64,000 nt of DNA, from positions 2,122,289-2,186,288 of the forward strand of contig OZ026566.1 of assembly GCA_964020155.1 (NCBI GenBank), given 5' to 3'. This document shows positions 14,701 through 30,100 of the stretch, in pieces; position 1 is the stretch's first letter; each line of letters begins with the position of its first letter. The stretch is from Chondrilla cf. caribensis (taxonomy: Eukaryota; Porifera; Demospongiae; Chondrillida; Chondrillidae). The notes under the pieces are model-generated. The model was not told the DNA's origin. It saw only the letters and a program-made list of their open reading frames with translations, and made no database searches. The position numbers and the translations under genes are program-made.

Positions 14701-17700
14701 TTTTATGGATAATTTCAATGGAAATCTTCTGAGAAAAAGACATACATAGCTTTTCCATAGAACGTATCCATAAGATGCCACCTTGCCAAAAACACTGATT
14801 TGATTTATTGACATGCAGTAGTCATTCTATTAGTATATTTGCCAGACCCACTGGAAACTGCTTGCTCCGGGCCTGGTCGGCATCACTGATATTGATCGAT
14901 CTCTCTCATACTAAATTGCCTATGATTCTGCTCTATTTATACTATTATATAGTGTATGTACTATTAATTTACATATGATTGAGCATTGTCTGCTTCTCTT
15001 ATGTTCAAGATCACACAGCCACTGTTCAAGCAGTTCATGTACCCAGTGAAGAAATTTGCAGTTGCTGATGCTTCAAAATTGAATATTATGACAGCCCTAT
15101 TTCTCCTGTTGCAAAGTAAACGGTCAAAGGCTGATACTGACAGAGTCAATTCTTTTTTTCTATCTTTAAGAGAGTTGTTGCTGGATAGATACTCCCAGAA
15201 GGGTTCACAAGTATGTATGCATGCTCATCATGTTTGTACATAAACTGTACATATGTACCCACTACATACAATCATATCTTGCATGTAATCAATTACCATT
15301 ACAATTACTTAGATATATTGAGAAATGATTACTATTATCATTGCAATAACTGTTTCATGTACTCAATTTCCATTGCAATAATTATTATTTTGAGTTACAA
15401 ATGTAAGTTTTGTGCCATATTGTAACACTAAACCTATCAAGGCCCACAATTTCAGCAAATTATTATGTTAATTTGGAAGTAGTTGCATAAATGTACGTCA
15501 CAGTATATACATTATGTATATTTGATAACATACTGTAAAATTTTGCTATTTGCCACAGCCATACCATTCCTTTGTTTGAAACAGTTGCCTTGCCATTATT
15601 ATCAATGTTTTACACAGAGACGTTGTGTGGAGTTACCTGACATAATTGAATGTGTTGTGGAGGTTATTGAACAACAGTCTTTAGCAGCGAATGGTGATTC
15701 AGAAGACAAGCAAATATGCCTTCTTTTCAATTTTACAAATTTCTTGGAGATACTATTAACATTTTTCTTCAACACTCAGAGTCCATACAGTGAAGCAAAT
15801 GTTGAATGGTTTCTTAGGGATATTAACGGTTCCACTGATCCTAACATGATAGGAACACAGAGAATGCCTTCTTTGCTGAATGGACCAGATCAGTACATTT
15901 TGCCTAAAAGCTTCATTGTACACTTGCTAAGGGAGATTCTATCACGTAATCTGAGTGGATCACCAATGTCTCCACCATTTGAAGTGTTTAATAGTGAAGT
16001 AAGTGGAGGATGTACAGTCTGTTCGAGTATCTATGTACATTTTTTTGTAGTTGATCCCTTACTTATATATGAATGTCAATTGTAGCTAAAAGCAGTTACA
16101 TAATTTCTTTCTTCAACTGATGTACTTGGGTGACGTTCCGTCTGATCTATACCTCACGTATCCAATTTACTGTTTTGGGTACTTTTAAGTGGTTTCCTGT
16201 AGACGTGTACGAGTTTGCACCTCTTGATATGTACATGCATGTCTTTCAATAATAAGCAAACAACTGGACATGGTTCTAAATTTGTAAACTGTGAAATCGG
16301 ATTCAATGCTGATCAGATTGTGTCATGATTGTGATTCCATGTTTTCTGGATGTCTTTTGTATTCATGCTCGTCTTTTGTATACATCATTTCATTCAATTC
16401 CATCACATATCAAAATTTCATAAAATAAATTTGGTTTATAAATTAATCGATTGTGTTCAATATTATAATAACTGCTGTGGCACATACATACCACATACGT
16501 ATGTATAGTACAAATTATATATATTCTATCATCACTGCCCTCAGCACTAGTTCTTGATTTTCTATTCAGACACGGTTCCTTGTTGGCAGAATGCTAAGTG
16601 AAAGGTTCACCCCTGAGACTGTTCCATCCAGCTACTTACCTCCAGTGTACCGAGAGATGGCTATAAGCAGTAGCAGATCAAATTCTGTACGTACTGTACA
16701 TACAGAGGCTAGCTTATACTGTATATGTGTATTCAGAAGAGTAATCTTTCACCTTTTCCATATCAATTAGACATAATGATTGTGCCCAATAATAATTATA
16801 TAGCCAATGGTATCTACATTATCACTTACAGTAAGTAATAAATGTATGAATAATGTAAAATGTAATAAATACGTACATTTGGCCATATTTTCTACAACTG
16901 AATCAAATCAGTATTTTTACTTTGAGATGTTCACCCCTCTGTATCAATTCTAATCAAAGGTTTCATTCACACACATGGTCTTGATAATATGTGACAAGAT
17001 TAAAACTCATCTTCAATAGGATGACTGCAGGGCATTACTGCTATCCGATGTCTACTTTGTTTGCTTCATGGAGCACATAAGAACTTTCCAAGTTATGACA
17101 ATGAACTTCAACTTGATTGTGCAAGCAATTGAATACTGCCAACAGGTAGGACTGTGTATGAATGCACCGGGGTATCACACTGTATAAATGAACAGTATGC
17201 TGTTGAGTATGTGTAGCCATGTGTATAGTCTGTATGGTGTACAGTGTGTCATTTTATGAATGTGAGGGTGCATTTATTGGATATTACTCAATTACGTGCA
17301 CGGAATGTGGATATTTTGGTGAGTACAATACTGTACAAAACGCAGACTATTTGTATGTGCAGTATTGTGTCATGAAACTTAGAGCCAAACACCCTTAAAA
17401 CAGACAATGCCCTGAATTACATCACTATATGCTGTGTCAGCATTTTTGCTTATCAAATATGTCCCCCTGCTCTAAGTCCTAATGTCATACAGTCCTGTAT
17501 GGTATACGGTTCTACCTTCTCTACAGCATATTGATGGAATTACAGCAGAGGATGTTTCAGAACGGTATCTCTCGCAAATTGAACTACAAGCAGTTACGCA
17601 AATTGCGCTGGATCTGTTTGCATATGAACTATCTCTTCAGTACTCAGAACAAACAGTATGTGAACATCACTTTATATGCACAACTCTATTACTTTTAGTG

Positions 17701-20700
17701 TACATTTTCTGACAAACATCCACTTTTTTATGTTCCCTTTTTCCTATACTTAGACTAGAATTCCTACAGTCCACCAATCTTTTAAGTCTGTCATCATGAG
17801 CGATGAGAGTGGATCTCACAGAAAAATGTTGAATGTGCTACTTCAAAAGCACCTGGGTAGTCCTCAGAGTTTGAAAGAGTTTCTCCACAGCCGAACAGCC
17901 AAAGACATTGAAGTGCTGGTCAGTACACATCCATGTGATTTTAAAGACTAATAATGAAGTCCTTAGTTTTTATTAACATAGCATAACATTAACATAATAT
18001 TATGTTAACATAAATATGATATATGTTTCATTGATGCTGGGTGGTAGTCTGTAATTATTGTAGATTCTTATTGATAGTGTTAATGGTTTGTGGCAATAGC
18101 CAATTGAAGCATATTTCTGTATAACTTATGGTAGAGAAAGGTTTTAGCTCTGTATTCACTCATTATCCACATACAATAATGATTCATAGTAACATGTACA
18201 GAAGTACTCATACAGTTTTAATTCATAGATTGAGGGCCAGCCTCATTAAAAGTTTTCTAGCTGAGTACTAAAGGGTCCCATCTTGTACATTCATATCTAG
18301 TGATCTGTAATGTCACTATAATGTATATTAATCTTGGGGAAACCCTGATGTTCTGTTCTTGTACTACACATTCTTTATTTGAAAACATAAAAAATTAAGT
18401 GTGGGTCTCATGCAGTTAGATCAGTTCACCTATGTAGTGTGATTGATCACCACTATTGCACAAATTCGCAAATGTCTCCTTGCAACAGTTATCTTTCCAA
18501 AGTACATCATTCCCTCTCCCCTCTCAGAAACTCTCGCTAAATCTGTAAGACTACTGTACTACATATCTGTACTGATGGTGTCTTTGAAATGCTATGTTTG
18601 CTTTCTCTGCAGGAGCCTCTAGGTGCTGGCACAGCTGCACCAGAGCCACCACCAGATTTCTTCCCTTTTATGTTGCCTGAATCTACTGACAGAGTAGCTG
18701 AGGTGTACAAATCTGTTTCGAAAGGGATACATGATTGCAAACCAGTTAAATTGGAAAGAGAACTTCACAAATTGTATGGGTACGTTACTTTCTTTGGTAC
18801 TTGGACTATGTCATAATGTGATTCTGTTCAGTACCCAGAGTGTATTCTTTTGTATAGGAGTCCTGAATCCTTCATAGATGAACACAGTTTTGAATATGAT
18901 AAGATTTCTTTCCTTAAAATGGTAGTGTGGCTTGTCACATATTATGAGGTGTATTCCAGAAAGGTACGTTGGATGAATTAATTTTCTGGACCATGTGTTT
19001 TATTATTTTAATTTGCATCTTAGCTGAGGACTGTTAGTGACCGGGTTATAAAAATCATGCTACTATGCTAATCTAGACCTTTCTGTTTGTTCGTATACAT
19101 AGTATTGCATTGACGCATCAATTTACATAGTATACACAGTTGTACGTACAGTAGAATCTATTATAAATTTTCAAATTGAGAAATAGGAGAGGAATAGTAT
19201 AAATAAGGACACGTGTGTCCCAGTATACATAGTATTGTAGTGTATGAAGTGTCCTCCAAGTTGAGGAAATCTTTTTGAGGACATGCAGAAAATATACTCT
19301 CAAAGTGTCCTGAAATTCTACTCTGTACACATATTCTCGTACATCACTACAATATTTTCTTATTTTCAACAATCACTTGTATAACTGTACAATATTATGA
19401 GTACATCGTTCTGTGAAGCGTGTGACCATTTGATAATAATTTTTTGTAGAAAAAATATCACGTTTTGGCTGATGCTTTTGACAAGCAGGAGTTTTTGGCA
19501 TTTCTTGACTTCACCAGCCAGCAGAGATGTATGCTGAAATGTTTCCTTGTGGGAACATTGGAAGAAGTACCGGAAACTACCGAACCTGATGAAATTGGAG
19601 CAGAAACTAAACATAAGAAAGATCCTCTCTATGAACTCTTCACAACTGTGTCATCCAGATCAAAAGGTCAATACATATATATTACATGGTCATCAGTTTA
19701 TTATTATTTATTGTACGTATATGAACACAACAATCAGGAACATTCAGTACTCTTTCTGTATACCTCTTGCATGATGTCCTAAATTTGTGTACATATTATT
19801 GGTTGAAGTTATCAAGCATCCAAACTACCTAGGAACCACTAGTTTACATTATGTATCAATAGTCGTGTCCTAATGATAATCATGTGATCGTGATAATTCT
19901 TGATTTTGACAGATACTCAAATGTGTAATGCTGTAGCCAATGTGGTGGCTGTGGCATTTAGTCTTCCATTTCTAAAATCTCATCTGTGGTCTTTCCTATT
20001 TGAGCAAAACCTTCTGATGGACTCTTATCTTCCTGGTTTTATGGTGAGTATTTTTTATTTCAATGTACATTGAATGCTAATAACTACATATTAACAGTTT
20101 ATTTATATAATGTGATACAAAGGGGATGGAAAGTTCAATAATTTATACAACTGAAAGAAGGGTGTATTCCACTCTGTGTGTAGTGGTTTGGAATATCCAT
20201 CCAAAATACTTCCCTCTTTAATACCTACATGCAAAGGCTTTAACTATTGTGCCATAAGATTATTTACGAATGAAGTAGAGATCATTATCCCCTTTTTACA
20301 ATAACTTGATAAAACTATGATTGTTAAATGATCCTTTAAAGCAAGTGAAATGGAGCAAAACGGAAAAGTAGGAAGTCCAGTAGGAGGTGAATCCATGTAT
20401 ATACGTACGTATGTATTGACACTGCACGTACCTGTCAAAAAATTAACTGTTAGCCTATTAACAAATATCGGTAAACGTAACAGGAAAAAGTTTCACTTCA
20501 CTTTCACTTTTAATACTTTTCCAAGATCCATACCATATAATACTATATTATCATTATGTATTTCCTGCAGTATAATATGCCTGTATCACAGCGAAAACGC
20601 TATAGCAGTGGGATTGAACTCACTGAAGAGGGTGATTTTGCTAGACCAGAGTATATCTACACCACAACAGGCCTCACCCATCACTCCTTCTACCTGATGC

Positions 20701-23700
20701 TGTTTGTGAACATTGGCGCACTCTCAGTTGCTTTGTTGACGCAGAAAAGTGCTCAGGACATGATACAAGGTCAGTGCAGAAATGCTGAGCTCAGCTGAGG
20801 TATGGCCTGAAGTAGCCAAACAACTTACAGTAAGCTCTTACAGTCAGGCAAAAATGGTACATCATATCCTGTAGGGAGTGTCTACAGTACCTACTGCTTC
20901 ACAAATACTGTATTAGTTGCATTCAAATCAGCACAAAACCAAAATTATTTTGAATATCAAATTAATGCATCCTATGAACTTTGAACCAACTGGAGAAAAT
21001 TAGAGGTTGTTGGAATTATAGTAAATTTTGCCTATTGTATTTTCACAGCTTTTTAAAATGTGTATCTTGTATTGTTATGATCACACAGATGCTGTCATCC
21101 CAAGGATGCCCCGCCACTTTTGTTCACGTTATCTCCGTCTTCTGTGGAAAGGTCTACTCGTGTGTGTTGATGGAAATACCTATCTCAGACCTCACTTTGT
21201 TATGCAGTGCCTGCATAAGTTCTTTAAGGTAATTCTACTTATAACGCTTGTACATATGTATATACCAGCTTGATGTTTGAACTGTACATAATACATGTAT
21301 GTAAGTAGCAGCTGAATGCACAGACATAGGGTGAGATTTATTGTGTATTCTCGGGCCGAGTTTCAAATTGTTGACACTTAATATGGTATTACGTACAATC
21401 AATAGAATAGTTGTCCATTCACTGGTAAAAAAAACGAAATACATACTAGTTTTCATACCCTGAGGGTTCAATTTGTCCAGCCAACCAAATTATTGCATGA
21501 CTATATTCAATTGGGAGGTTGGTCAATACAGGGTAAAATCTGGTTCAACACGGACTAATCACTCTATTATGGACTGTTTGTGTTGAACCAGAGCTATGTT
21601 AAGTGCACACGAAGTCTATTCCTGTTATCAGAGGTATTCTTCATGAGTACTGGTGGACACAGTGTACTGTGAAATAGCAACAACTGTATGTATTCATGTA
21701 TTGCTACTGGTTAGTACACACACCAACAAGTGTGTGCACTAACCAGTAGTACATGTGCTTAGTAGAGCAGAGCACTTACTGTGTATGTTGCACTGTATTT
21801 AGATATCCCAAGATAAGAAGCAATATTTGGAGCACAGGTTTACAGACTCTGATACTGTAAGAGAGTATGAACAATTTTGGCATTCTGAAATCTACTGTAA
21901 AGTGAAGAATGTTCTGGAACTAAAGGTTTGTACAATATATGACATTAATTGACATTACTCTGATTTCCATTGATTTCTTTCCTCAATAATATTTAATTTT
22001 GTTGTGATCTACATTCCATAGTTTGAAAAGCAGTCTGCTTTGATGAGAGAAGAAGCCTTTGTCGACCTAAGGTAACGTTAATCATAATATTATATCAGGT
22101 CTCTTGTCGTACACACATCTAATAGTATAATTCAGACTATACGTAAGTGTGTTTGTTTGCACATCAAGTGAAAACTACAGTATGCACAGAACATTACCAA
22201 ATGCTTAGTGATTAGCAACACGGTATTGGCAAGTGTCGTCCATGGGTAAAAAGCGCCCACGTTTTATACTAGACATACAAAGTTTGATTTTCACTAATGA
22301 GCTATTAATAAGATGCAATATAGTTCAGAAATCCACAATACATGAATAATCATGTAATCCAAAAACAAATATGTTTGGAATTTCCTTATAATGTTGCTTG
22401 TACGGTAGATTAGGTAATGATGTCCAGCTATTTGACAGCTGTGTGATGATCATAATTAAGATGCATGTAATTCCCATTGTAGAAACCTGGGAAGAAGATG
22501 TATCCAGTTTCCCTCCTTCTCACGGATGAAGCATGACCTTATTGAATACATGGGAATGAAAAGAAGTTGTCTTACCAGCCTATTGCTCAAATTCCTAGAC
22601 AATTATCGACGTCTGTCAGTGGGTAGTGTCCTGTTACCGCAGCTGGTGAGGTTTTACACTTGGCTTGATACTCATCTGTCCCATCTCCTGACTAAAGATC
22701 AGGCAATGAAAAGAACTATTGAAGAGGTCTTAAAACTTGCTGCAAAACACTACCATGAGAATTCAATAATCAATCAATTTGAAGCAATGAAAGGTGATTT
22801 CCTGAAATTATTGATATTTCTTTGGATAATAAAATTACACTGATATGATTTGTCTTCATGTAGCAAAATTTAACGAATTTATCCAACTCAGCGGAGGACA
22901 CATTATAGATGATCTTGATGTTGTATCGAGTATCGATAGCAACACTAAAGTCATCTGCTTCTTGTTTACAGAGTACAGTAATGGTTGGCTTTGTTCTGTC
23001 ATCAGTTCCATAGTGAGTTTGTTACCAATCTTCCCTAGTTGGATCATAATCATATCCATCTTCTTGAATTTAATTTCACTGATCTATGTTTGAATATTAT
23101 TAAAATTTCCGTGACTTCTGTTTCTTGTTGATTTCTGTGTTTTGCATATTTTATTCTTTTCTCTTCTTTGCTGGGCGTCTGAAACAGTAGCCCTTTTGGC
23201 TAAGGCTACCCCGGGTTGAATAAGATTCTCTGACCCTCATCTTAATTCATGCAACCTTGTTTTGCATGGCATATGGTACAGTTATATTATTACATATATA
23301 TGTAAGCAATTTATTTAATGCAGGTCAAGCTTCACAACAGTTTTTTTGATTGCTACGAGGAAGGAGGAGGGTTCCTTTCCGACTGGATGCCAAAGTCAGA
23401 ACATATGGGCTCAACGTGTACTGTGTCACATTTTGATCAGAAATCCGCCATAATTTGGGAACAGGATTTGGATCACTTGGATAAAGTGGTCACAAACCTC
23501 TTTCACAGTAGGTACTCCTTCAGTCACTCTGCATCCTGCAGTGGACGAACCTACCAGTGGGAGGAACTGGAATGTGATATTGTAAGAAAGTACGTGGCAG
23601 GCAAACCGCGTCTGTTATTTGAGTTAGAATCTGATCAGGTCATGGAAGTAGGCAGAGTAGTGAGGAAGAATTTCAAGTTCAGAACTATAGCTACTGTTGG

Positions 23701-24072
23701 TGACAGCAAAAGTAATAATGGGTGAGCAACAGAATAATGTGTGCACATGTAGTACATTACATACGGACAGTGTTTGGTGAACGTATGCTTGGCCAAGATA
23801 CACCGAGGGACAGGATTAGGTCAAGAGCCCTGGTTACACCAGATTGCTGAAGAGCTTAATTTTGAATTAGTTTCAACCCCCCTACATTTGTGGTTAATTT
23901 AAAGTAGTTATGTAATCACCTCAATGCATTTGCATGCCATGCCTCAAACCAGTTTAGACCAGAAGGGATTTGCCAAGTGCATTAACACTCTAGTGTAGCC
24001 AGGGATCTTGTTCCATCTCATCCCCAGACCCATTCCAGTTAAATGTTTGATGTACATGAATAATGGGTAGGT

Positions 24073-24120
<48 letters not shown>

Positions 24121-27100
24121 AATTTTCTCAAATGTTACTTGCATAGCACAATCCTATACGTAATAAAAACAAAATAAAATATTACACTTTAGGAATTGAA
24201 TGTGCTGACAATTATTCTAAGCTATTTGGTTGATAATGGTAGCCAACCAAGGTCATTGTTACATTTACATATACAGTGCAACCTCCACAATCAGACACCA
24301 CTCTGATACAACATCCTTCCATGGTTTGGTCGAAATCTGAAACGCTTCTGTTGTTACAGGCTATTGCATTAACTCTTAACATAGCCCACAGTAGTCTCAC
24401 TGCCACACTTTCACTGCTGGTTCTCAAAGATTGCATCCACATGGCATGTTGATTGAATGAGTGGAACCTGTGGATCTTCAAATACTCCACCCAACCTTGT
24501 GGACTATACTCTTAGTTAACCATTTTATGAGTAATGAACCAAAAATTAATAAGTGCACAGGTTGGAGATAAGTAATTGTTTTTCTGTTTACTTATTAGAT
24601 TTCAACATCCAATCTTCCTTGTATCTGTCATTGAAATATGTATTTCTGTAAATTTGTTGTATGCATACTATGTTTAGAGTGACTTCAGCAGGACATCAAA
24701 TGGATCTTACAGCTATCACACAAGAATTAGATCCAATGTATAAGGTGGGTACAATGATTGAAATTCAAGATGGCAATATAAAACAGTCTTGTAACAATTA
24801 GGCATAAATAGTTCAAGTCATTCACTGCATGTACGGTGAACATACCATGGGTGTTCAGTTGGTGTGAAGTGGGTTATCAGTGGATGTACAGTATTTTAGT
24901 AGGTGTGACGTGGGTTTACAGTGGGTGTACATACAGTGCTGGGGTGTTAGGTGATGTACAGTGGGTGTGAAGTGGGTGTACAGTATGTTGATGTACAGTG
25001 AATATACAGTGGGTGTATGATTGGTGTACAGTTAACATAAAGTGGACATAGAATGGGTGTTTATGAGGAATATATTTTCAGGGTCACCAGAGATTCAACT
25101 CTTCCAAATTCTACTATGTACTTTGGATTTACATGTACAAAATCTTTCGTGCAAATCAGTGTGCTCATAGAATTCACTTTTTTCCAGGCAAAATGGAAAG
25201 ATAAGAGAGAGAGGAACCAATTTGAGTCAATTTTTCACAATTTGGACTATAGCACTCTGTGTGAGGTTATGCAGGGCCTCAGAAATGCAATTGGATTACT
25301 TATTGAAGTGAGCACTGGATATATCTCAATACATGTACTGTTATAGTCTTTTCTTCAATTCTGGGTCAATGTGCTTCTGTTTCCATTCATTGAATGCAGC
25401 ATACTTTGCATGGGAAATGCATAGTGAACACTGACAAATTGAAGACCTTACTAACAGACACAAGTGCTGAACACCCTTTGAAAGAAATTGGCATAGAAAG
25501 GTGAGGTAAAAGCAAGAAGGAAGCCATCTACTTGAGAATGATTATTTATTTGAATGAGAAAAATCAATCTATAATGGAACGATTGATATATTGAAACAAT
25601 ACATAGTGAGTATGCATTCTTGTAAACCCGCACCTTCAGCATGTGTTACAGTATACCTAATCCAACTCAATATGCCTACATCACAAGGGATCCTACCTAA
25701 AAAGAAACCCTTCTGGTTGGTAGAGCTGTGGCTGAACTATATTTTCCCTAAGGTCTACTGTTGTTATATGTCAGTCTGTGCACCAGTCAGGCAACCCTTA
25801 TACAATGGTGATTAAAACTTTGTTGAAATTGAAAAATTGATAGTGCTATAATGCAACATTGATCACCTTTGAATTCAAATGGTGAACGATAGTCTGCAAA
25901 TGGATTCAAACTTGATTGAGGTTGAATGGCTATATTGGTATTGATATATTGACATTGGTGTGATCGAACGAATATTAGAGGTCTCTTCTAGAACATTTGT
26001 CCAAGAAGATATTAATTTCTTCAATAATTTACGATGTTCTTTATGCCACGATGGGCTTCTCAACATTTCAGGCATCTGTGCACAGTAGCTGCTGTGGCTA
26101 TGCCTTCTTTGTGCAGAATTTGAAGGATTGGTTTTGTCTTTCTTTTCAAGAGAACAATTATTTGGAGTGTGTGTGCATCTTTTGCATGTACACATCAAGC
26201 TATGAATAGATCGCAATCATTCATATCCCTGATTGTTGTTCCAATGTTGCGGCCCAATACGAATAGACTGGATGTCTCATATTGGAGATAATAACAGTTA
26301 ATATATACTAAGTTGTGATAATGAACATCAGATGGATGCGAGGCCTCTTGAGGTACTTTCAAGCTGGTAGAGTCATTGCTCTCAATCACCACTACGTATA
26401 TGTCTTATCGATCAGTGGTGGTGTACTTTGGCATCTTTTCATTCATTGTACATATAGTATAATTTACAGAATAATTTATCGTTGGTTTATATTTGTGAGC
26501 AAGAACTGATTTCCAATTTTGCAAAAATCACCTGATAATTTTTTGATAGATAGTATAATGTTACCACATGTTCAATTAACTGGAACCTATTGGTATACAT
26601 ACAGTGTTTGGATCTACTATACGTATGTTCATAGGTACGTACTGTGGGTACAGTTGCATCGAGTTTGTTTAATATACATATCATTGTGTATATATCATTT
26701 TACTGTTTGTTTTTGTCTGTATATTTTTCTGCTGTCCACTCTCCAACTAGCTGTTCAGAAGTCCAAAGGCATGTGCTCCTTCATCTCCAAGTGGATAAGC
26801 TTCATTGGATTCTGCTTAGACTAATTGAGTTCAGGGATACATGCTACTATACCTTCTGTGAACTTCCATATGCACTCAAGAGTCACCCTCCTCATTACAC
26901 TGAGAGCCACTTGGTGCAAGAGTTGAGCAAAAAGTCTATGGACAGAGAAACCTGTAAGCATTGAACTGTCCGAAATGGGAATAATTTCGAATGTGTGTAG
27001 CAATCATGAATAATTTGTGATATGTTTCAAGCACGGGTCCTTGCTAAGTTTGAACATGTAACAGACCAATCCTGTGTGGTCAAAATGTCTAACTGAAGAA

Positions 27101-30100
27101 GACCTTAGTTGTTGAAGTGTCATGAAATATACATGATTGCTCCCTGTTCTGTTTAAAATATTCCAGTATCTGTGAGCGTCTACGATATTACTTTACTCCT
27201 ATCAGTAGAATGTGTTACATTCTCTTTGGGGGTTGTACATACAGTGGCGCTCAAAAGAAAGTTGCCATTTGCGCAATAGTTTAAAATGGCGTCAACGAGC
27301 CGCGTTTATTTCGTCGGCGACAATACTACACAATATGAAAATTTACCCGCGAAAGAGATAAAAAAGGCAGCACTAACACAAATCAGCTGAGTACGTAGTT
27401 GCTATGAAACGTAAAAAGGTAAATCATGGTGAGATTGAGTCTACAAGACCGAATTCGTATCGTTGTCTACTTCGAGCAGGGCGTTTCTCAACGCCAGATT
27501 GCTGCTCAGCTGCATTGTAGCCACACAGCAGTCCAGAAGGTGGTTCGCAAGTACAAAAGTACAGGAAGCGTTGAAGACCTTCCAAAGTCTGGTCGTCCTC
27601 AAGTACTTACAGCACGAGAAAAACGCATAGCTGTAAATTTATCAAAGAAAGACCGTTTTCGTCCAGCTACGTCCATTCGAGATGAATTGGAGACAAATTA
27701 TGGCACTTCAGTATCAGTAGCCACCGTAAAGAGGACCCTAGTAAATGCTGGGATGCACGGACGTATCGCCAGGAGAAAGCCATTCCTCAGCAAACTTAAC
27801 CGAAAACGCAGACTGCAATTTGCTCTTCAGCGCAAAAATTGGTCGGTTGAAGATTGGTCCCAAATCATCTTCTCGGATGAATCTAAATTCCAGCTCTACA
27901 AGAGTAATGGTCGAACGTACGTGCGGAGAAGTGTGGGGGAGACGCTCGATCCAAAATGTGTTCAGCAGACGGTCAAACACGGAGGAGGGCACGTTATGGT
28001 TTGGGGTGCTTTTACTTTTTTGGGTGTGTCAGAGCTCTCCAGAATTAGCCATCGAATGAAAGCAGCAGACTATGTACAGCTACTCGAGAACAGCCTTCTT
28101 CCGTTCTTACATCGTTTTCCACAAGGAGAGAAAATTTTCCAACACGATAACGCCCCCATTCACACAGCCAAACGAACATCTAAATTTTTCGAACAAGCTC
28201 AAATTTCTGTAATGGAATGGCCTGCACAATCTCCGGATCTAAATCCTATTGAACATTTATGGGACACAATCGACCGCATGACAAGGCTACGTATGGCAGA
28301 GAGTAACAGTGGGACAAATTTGGAAAGCCTGTACCGTTGTTTACAGGAATCATGGTCAAATGTTCCCCCTGATACGCTATATAACTTATTACAGTCTATG
28401 CCTAATAGAATTAACGCAGTTATTCAAGCAAGGGGTGGACACACTCCATATTAACCAGCATTATTTATTACCTTTTTTTCTTTCATTTTAAATGTCGAAA
28501 ATGATTATATTTTCCAAAAGAGATACAATTCGTCCATCAATTTACTAACGTCTTCGTCGCGCAACCGCCATTTTTTCGTACTGGCAACTTTCTTTTGAGC
28601 GCCACTGTATATGTACAGTATGTATGAAACACATACTTTGTAAATAGTTACAGAATGTGTAGGCAATAATAATTATTATTATAACAAATACCAAATTATT
28701 ATTTCTACTCATTCACCGCATTTTAGTGCTCTTTGCCGTCTTTACATTTAAGTGTCAGATTTGATTTTTGTCCCCAAGTTATAACCCCTTCAATGAGTAT
28801 ACAGTGAATATTTGTTAATTTGCCAAACCGTTTTATCCGCCATACTATTATGAAATAAATTTGCTTGTATGGCTACACTATACAAGTAATTCACCATCTC
28901 ACACTTCTGCCATCCACCATTCTTCTGTGTACCAATTTGCACTTTTGTATGGGCTTCAGCTACAGATAATCCGCCATGATTTAAGAAGTTGTCTTAGCGT
29001 AAAGCAAAATAGCAGCAAAGTGTTCTAAAATTGACTTGACAATGAAGCAGAAGAAGTAGGGTTCCGATTGCAGAAAGAGGAATCCAACGACAACGTAAGA
29101 AATACAGACCATTTCTCGAAGAAGAAAAACATACAAATTGTGCGACGAATGGTAGGAGACATCCTGAAGAAGATCAGTATAATCCACCATATCATTTATT
29201 TGCCAAAATTTCACCCGAACCAATTGTGGCAGATTAACGAATATTCGCTGTACTGTACACAGTAAAGCACTCCTGACATTGTTCCTGTCATATTAGGTGG
29301 ACATAACATTGTGTTTGCTCACTCAGCAATAAAAGCAAACATTACATGTGTAATAAAGTGTATAGCAAGTTTTAGTAAACATCACATGCTGCATATGTTC
29401 ATTCATATTAACTTGCATTGACATTCATAACACACGTGAGTACGTGAGTACATATGTATGCATATGTTTGAAGTTTCACGGGATTTCTATCCTCATCGGC
29501 AGCTTCACTGGATCTGGTAGAGGATCTTGAGAAAGCACTACTTCACTTTGTGACAAGGGGACTTCAGAATCTAAATCAGCAACTGAGTTTTGATGTAAGT
29601 ACATACAATATTATGTTCGTACGTAGGTATTAGATTAACCTACATTATGTTATTCATTAATTGGGAACATAACATTCGTGGTGTATACTACTGTATGCGC
29701 ATTACTTTCCCCACAACCTATAGGAGGAGATCAAGATGTATCTTATCAAGTATCAGCTGTGTGATGGAGAAGCAGCAGGCATTGTTCCTAGTTACATCAA
29801 GATGAAGCATATAGTGCATTTTGTGATTCTCCTCAGACGGTATGTAAGGCTCTTATAATTAGAGTATTGTAATTACGTAAATGATGTTTATGGGGTACTT
29901 TAAGTTATCATTAATACCGTATAGCGGGAAAGTTTCGCGGGACAAAACTTTCGCGAATCGCTCAATTTCACGGATTTCGCGAAAAAAAGTTTCGCGTTTT
30001 CAACGCCCATCGCGTTAATTGATTGTCAGACGATTACGTCATTGAGTGTTCACGAATAAAACTTTCGCGAAATTCGCGGAACTTTTAGTCCACGAAACTT

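Larger units (their letters stand above)
9024..20769 (+). other. RNF213-like exons 19-42: linker, helical core and the site where RING and RZ fingers would lie
   Basis: Exons: 9024-9392, 9482-9700, 9772-10028, 10147-10254, 10331-10457, 11292-11399, 11495-11572, 11637-11782, 12351-12452, 12547-12766, 12865-13195, 13672-13733, 13815-14246, 15010-15210, 15618-15998, 16570-16686, 17020-17145, 17527-17655, 17754-17918, 18613-18779, 18858-18963, 19450-19666, 19913-20043, 20571-20769. Exon 19 (HVHRDFQCIVIIKQSDV, FLNRFEKY) aligns by eye with the family's post-AAA segment. In the region where vertebrate RNF213 has a RING finger (about exons 29-33) I see no C-X2-C/H-X-C pattern. The RZ segment should fall at the exon 41/42 join; here phase-0 exons meet with no Cys/His cluster. 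The exon 32 start could be 15010 or 15019 (both phase 0). Confidence 0.78.
21089..29839 (+). other. RNF213-like exons 43-54: conserved C-terminal region
   Basis: Exons: 21089-21228, 21803-21925, 22022-22071, 22483-22793, 22864-23012, 23324-23721, 24678-24744, 25188-25307, 25400-25500, 26751-26953, 29503-29594, 29724-29839. Family signatures include LPQLVRFYTWLDTHLSHLLT (exon 46), CSVISSIVKLHNSFFDC across exons 47/48, and ELECDIVRKYVAGKPRL (exon 48), which match the vertebrate C-terminal region in order. Exon 54 corresponds to where vertebrate RNF213 ends. The intron before exon 53 holds the Tc1-like transposon. Confidence 0.85.
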
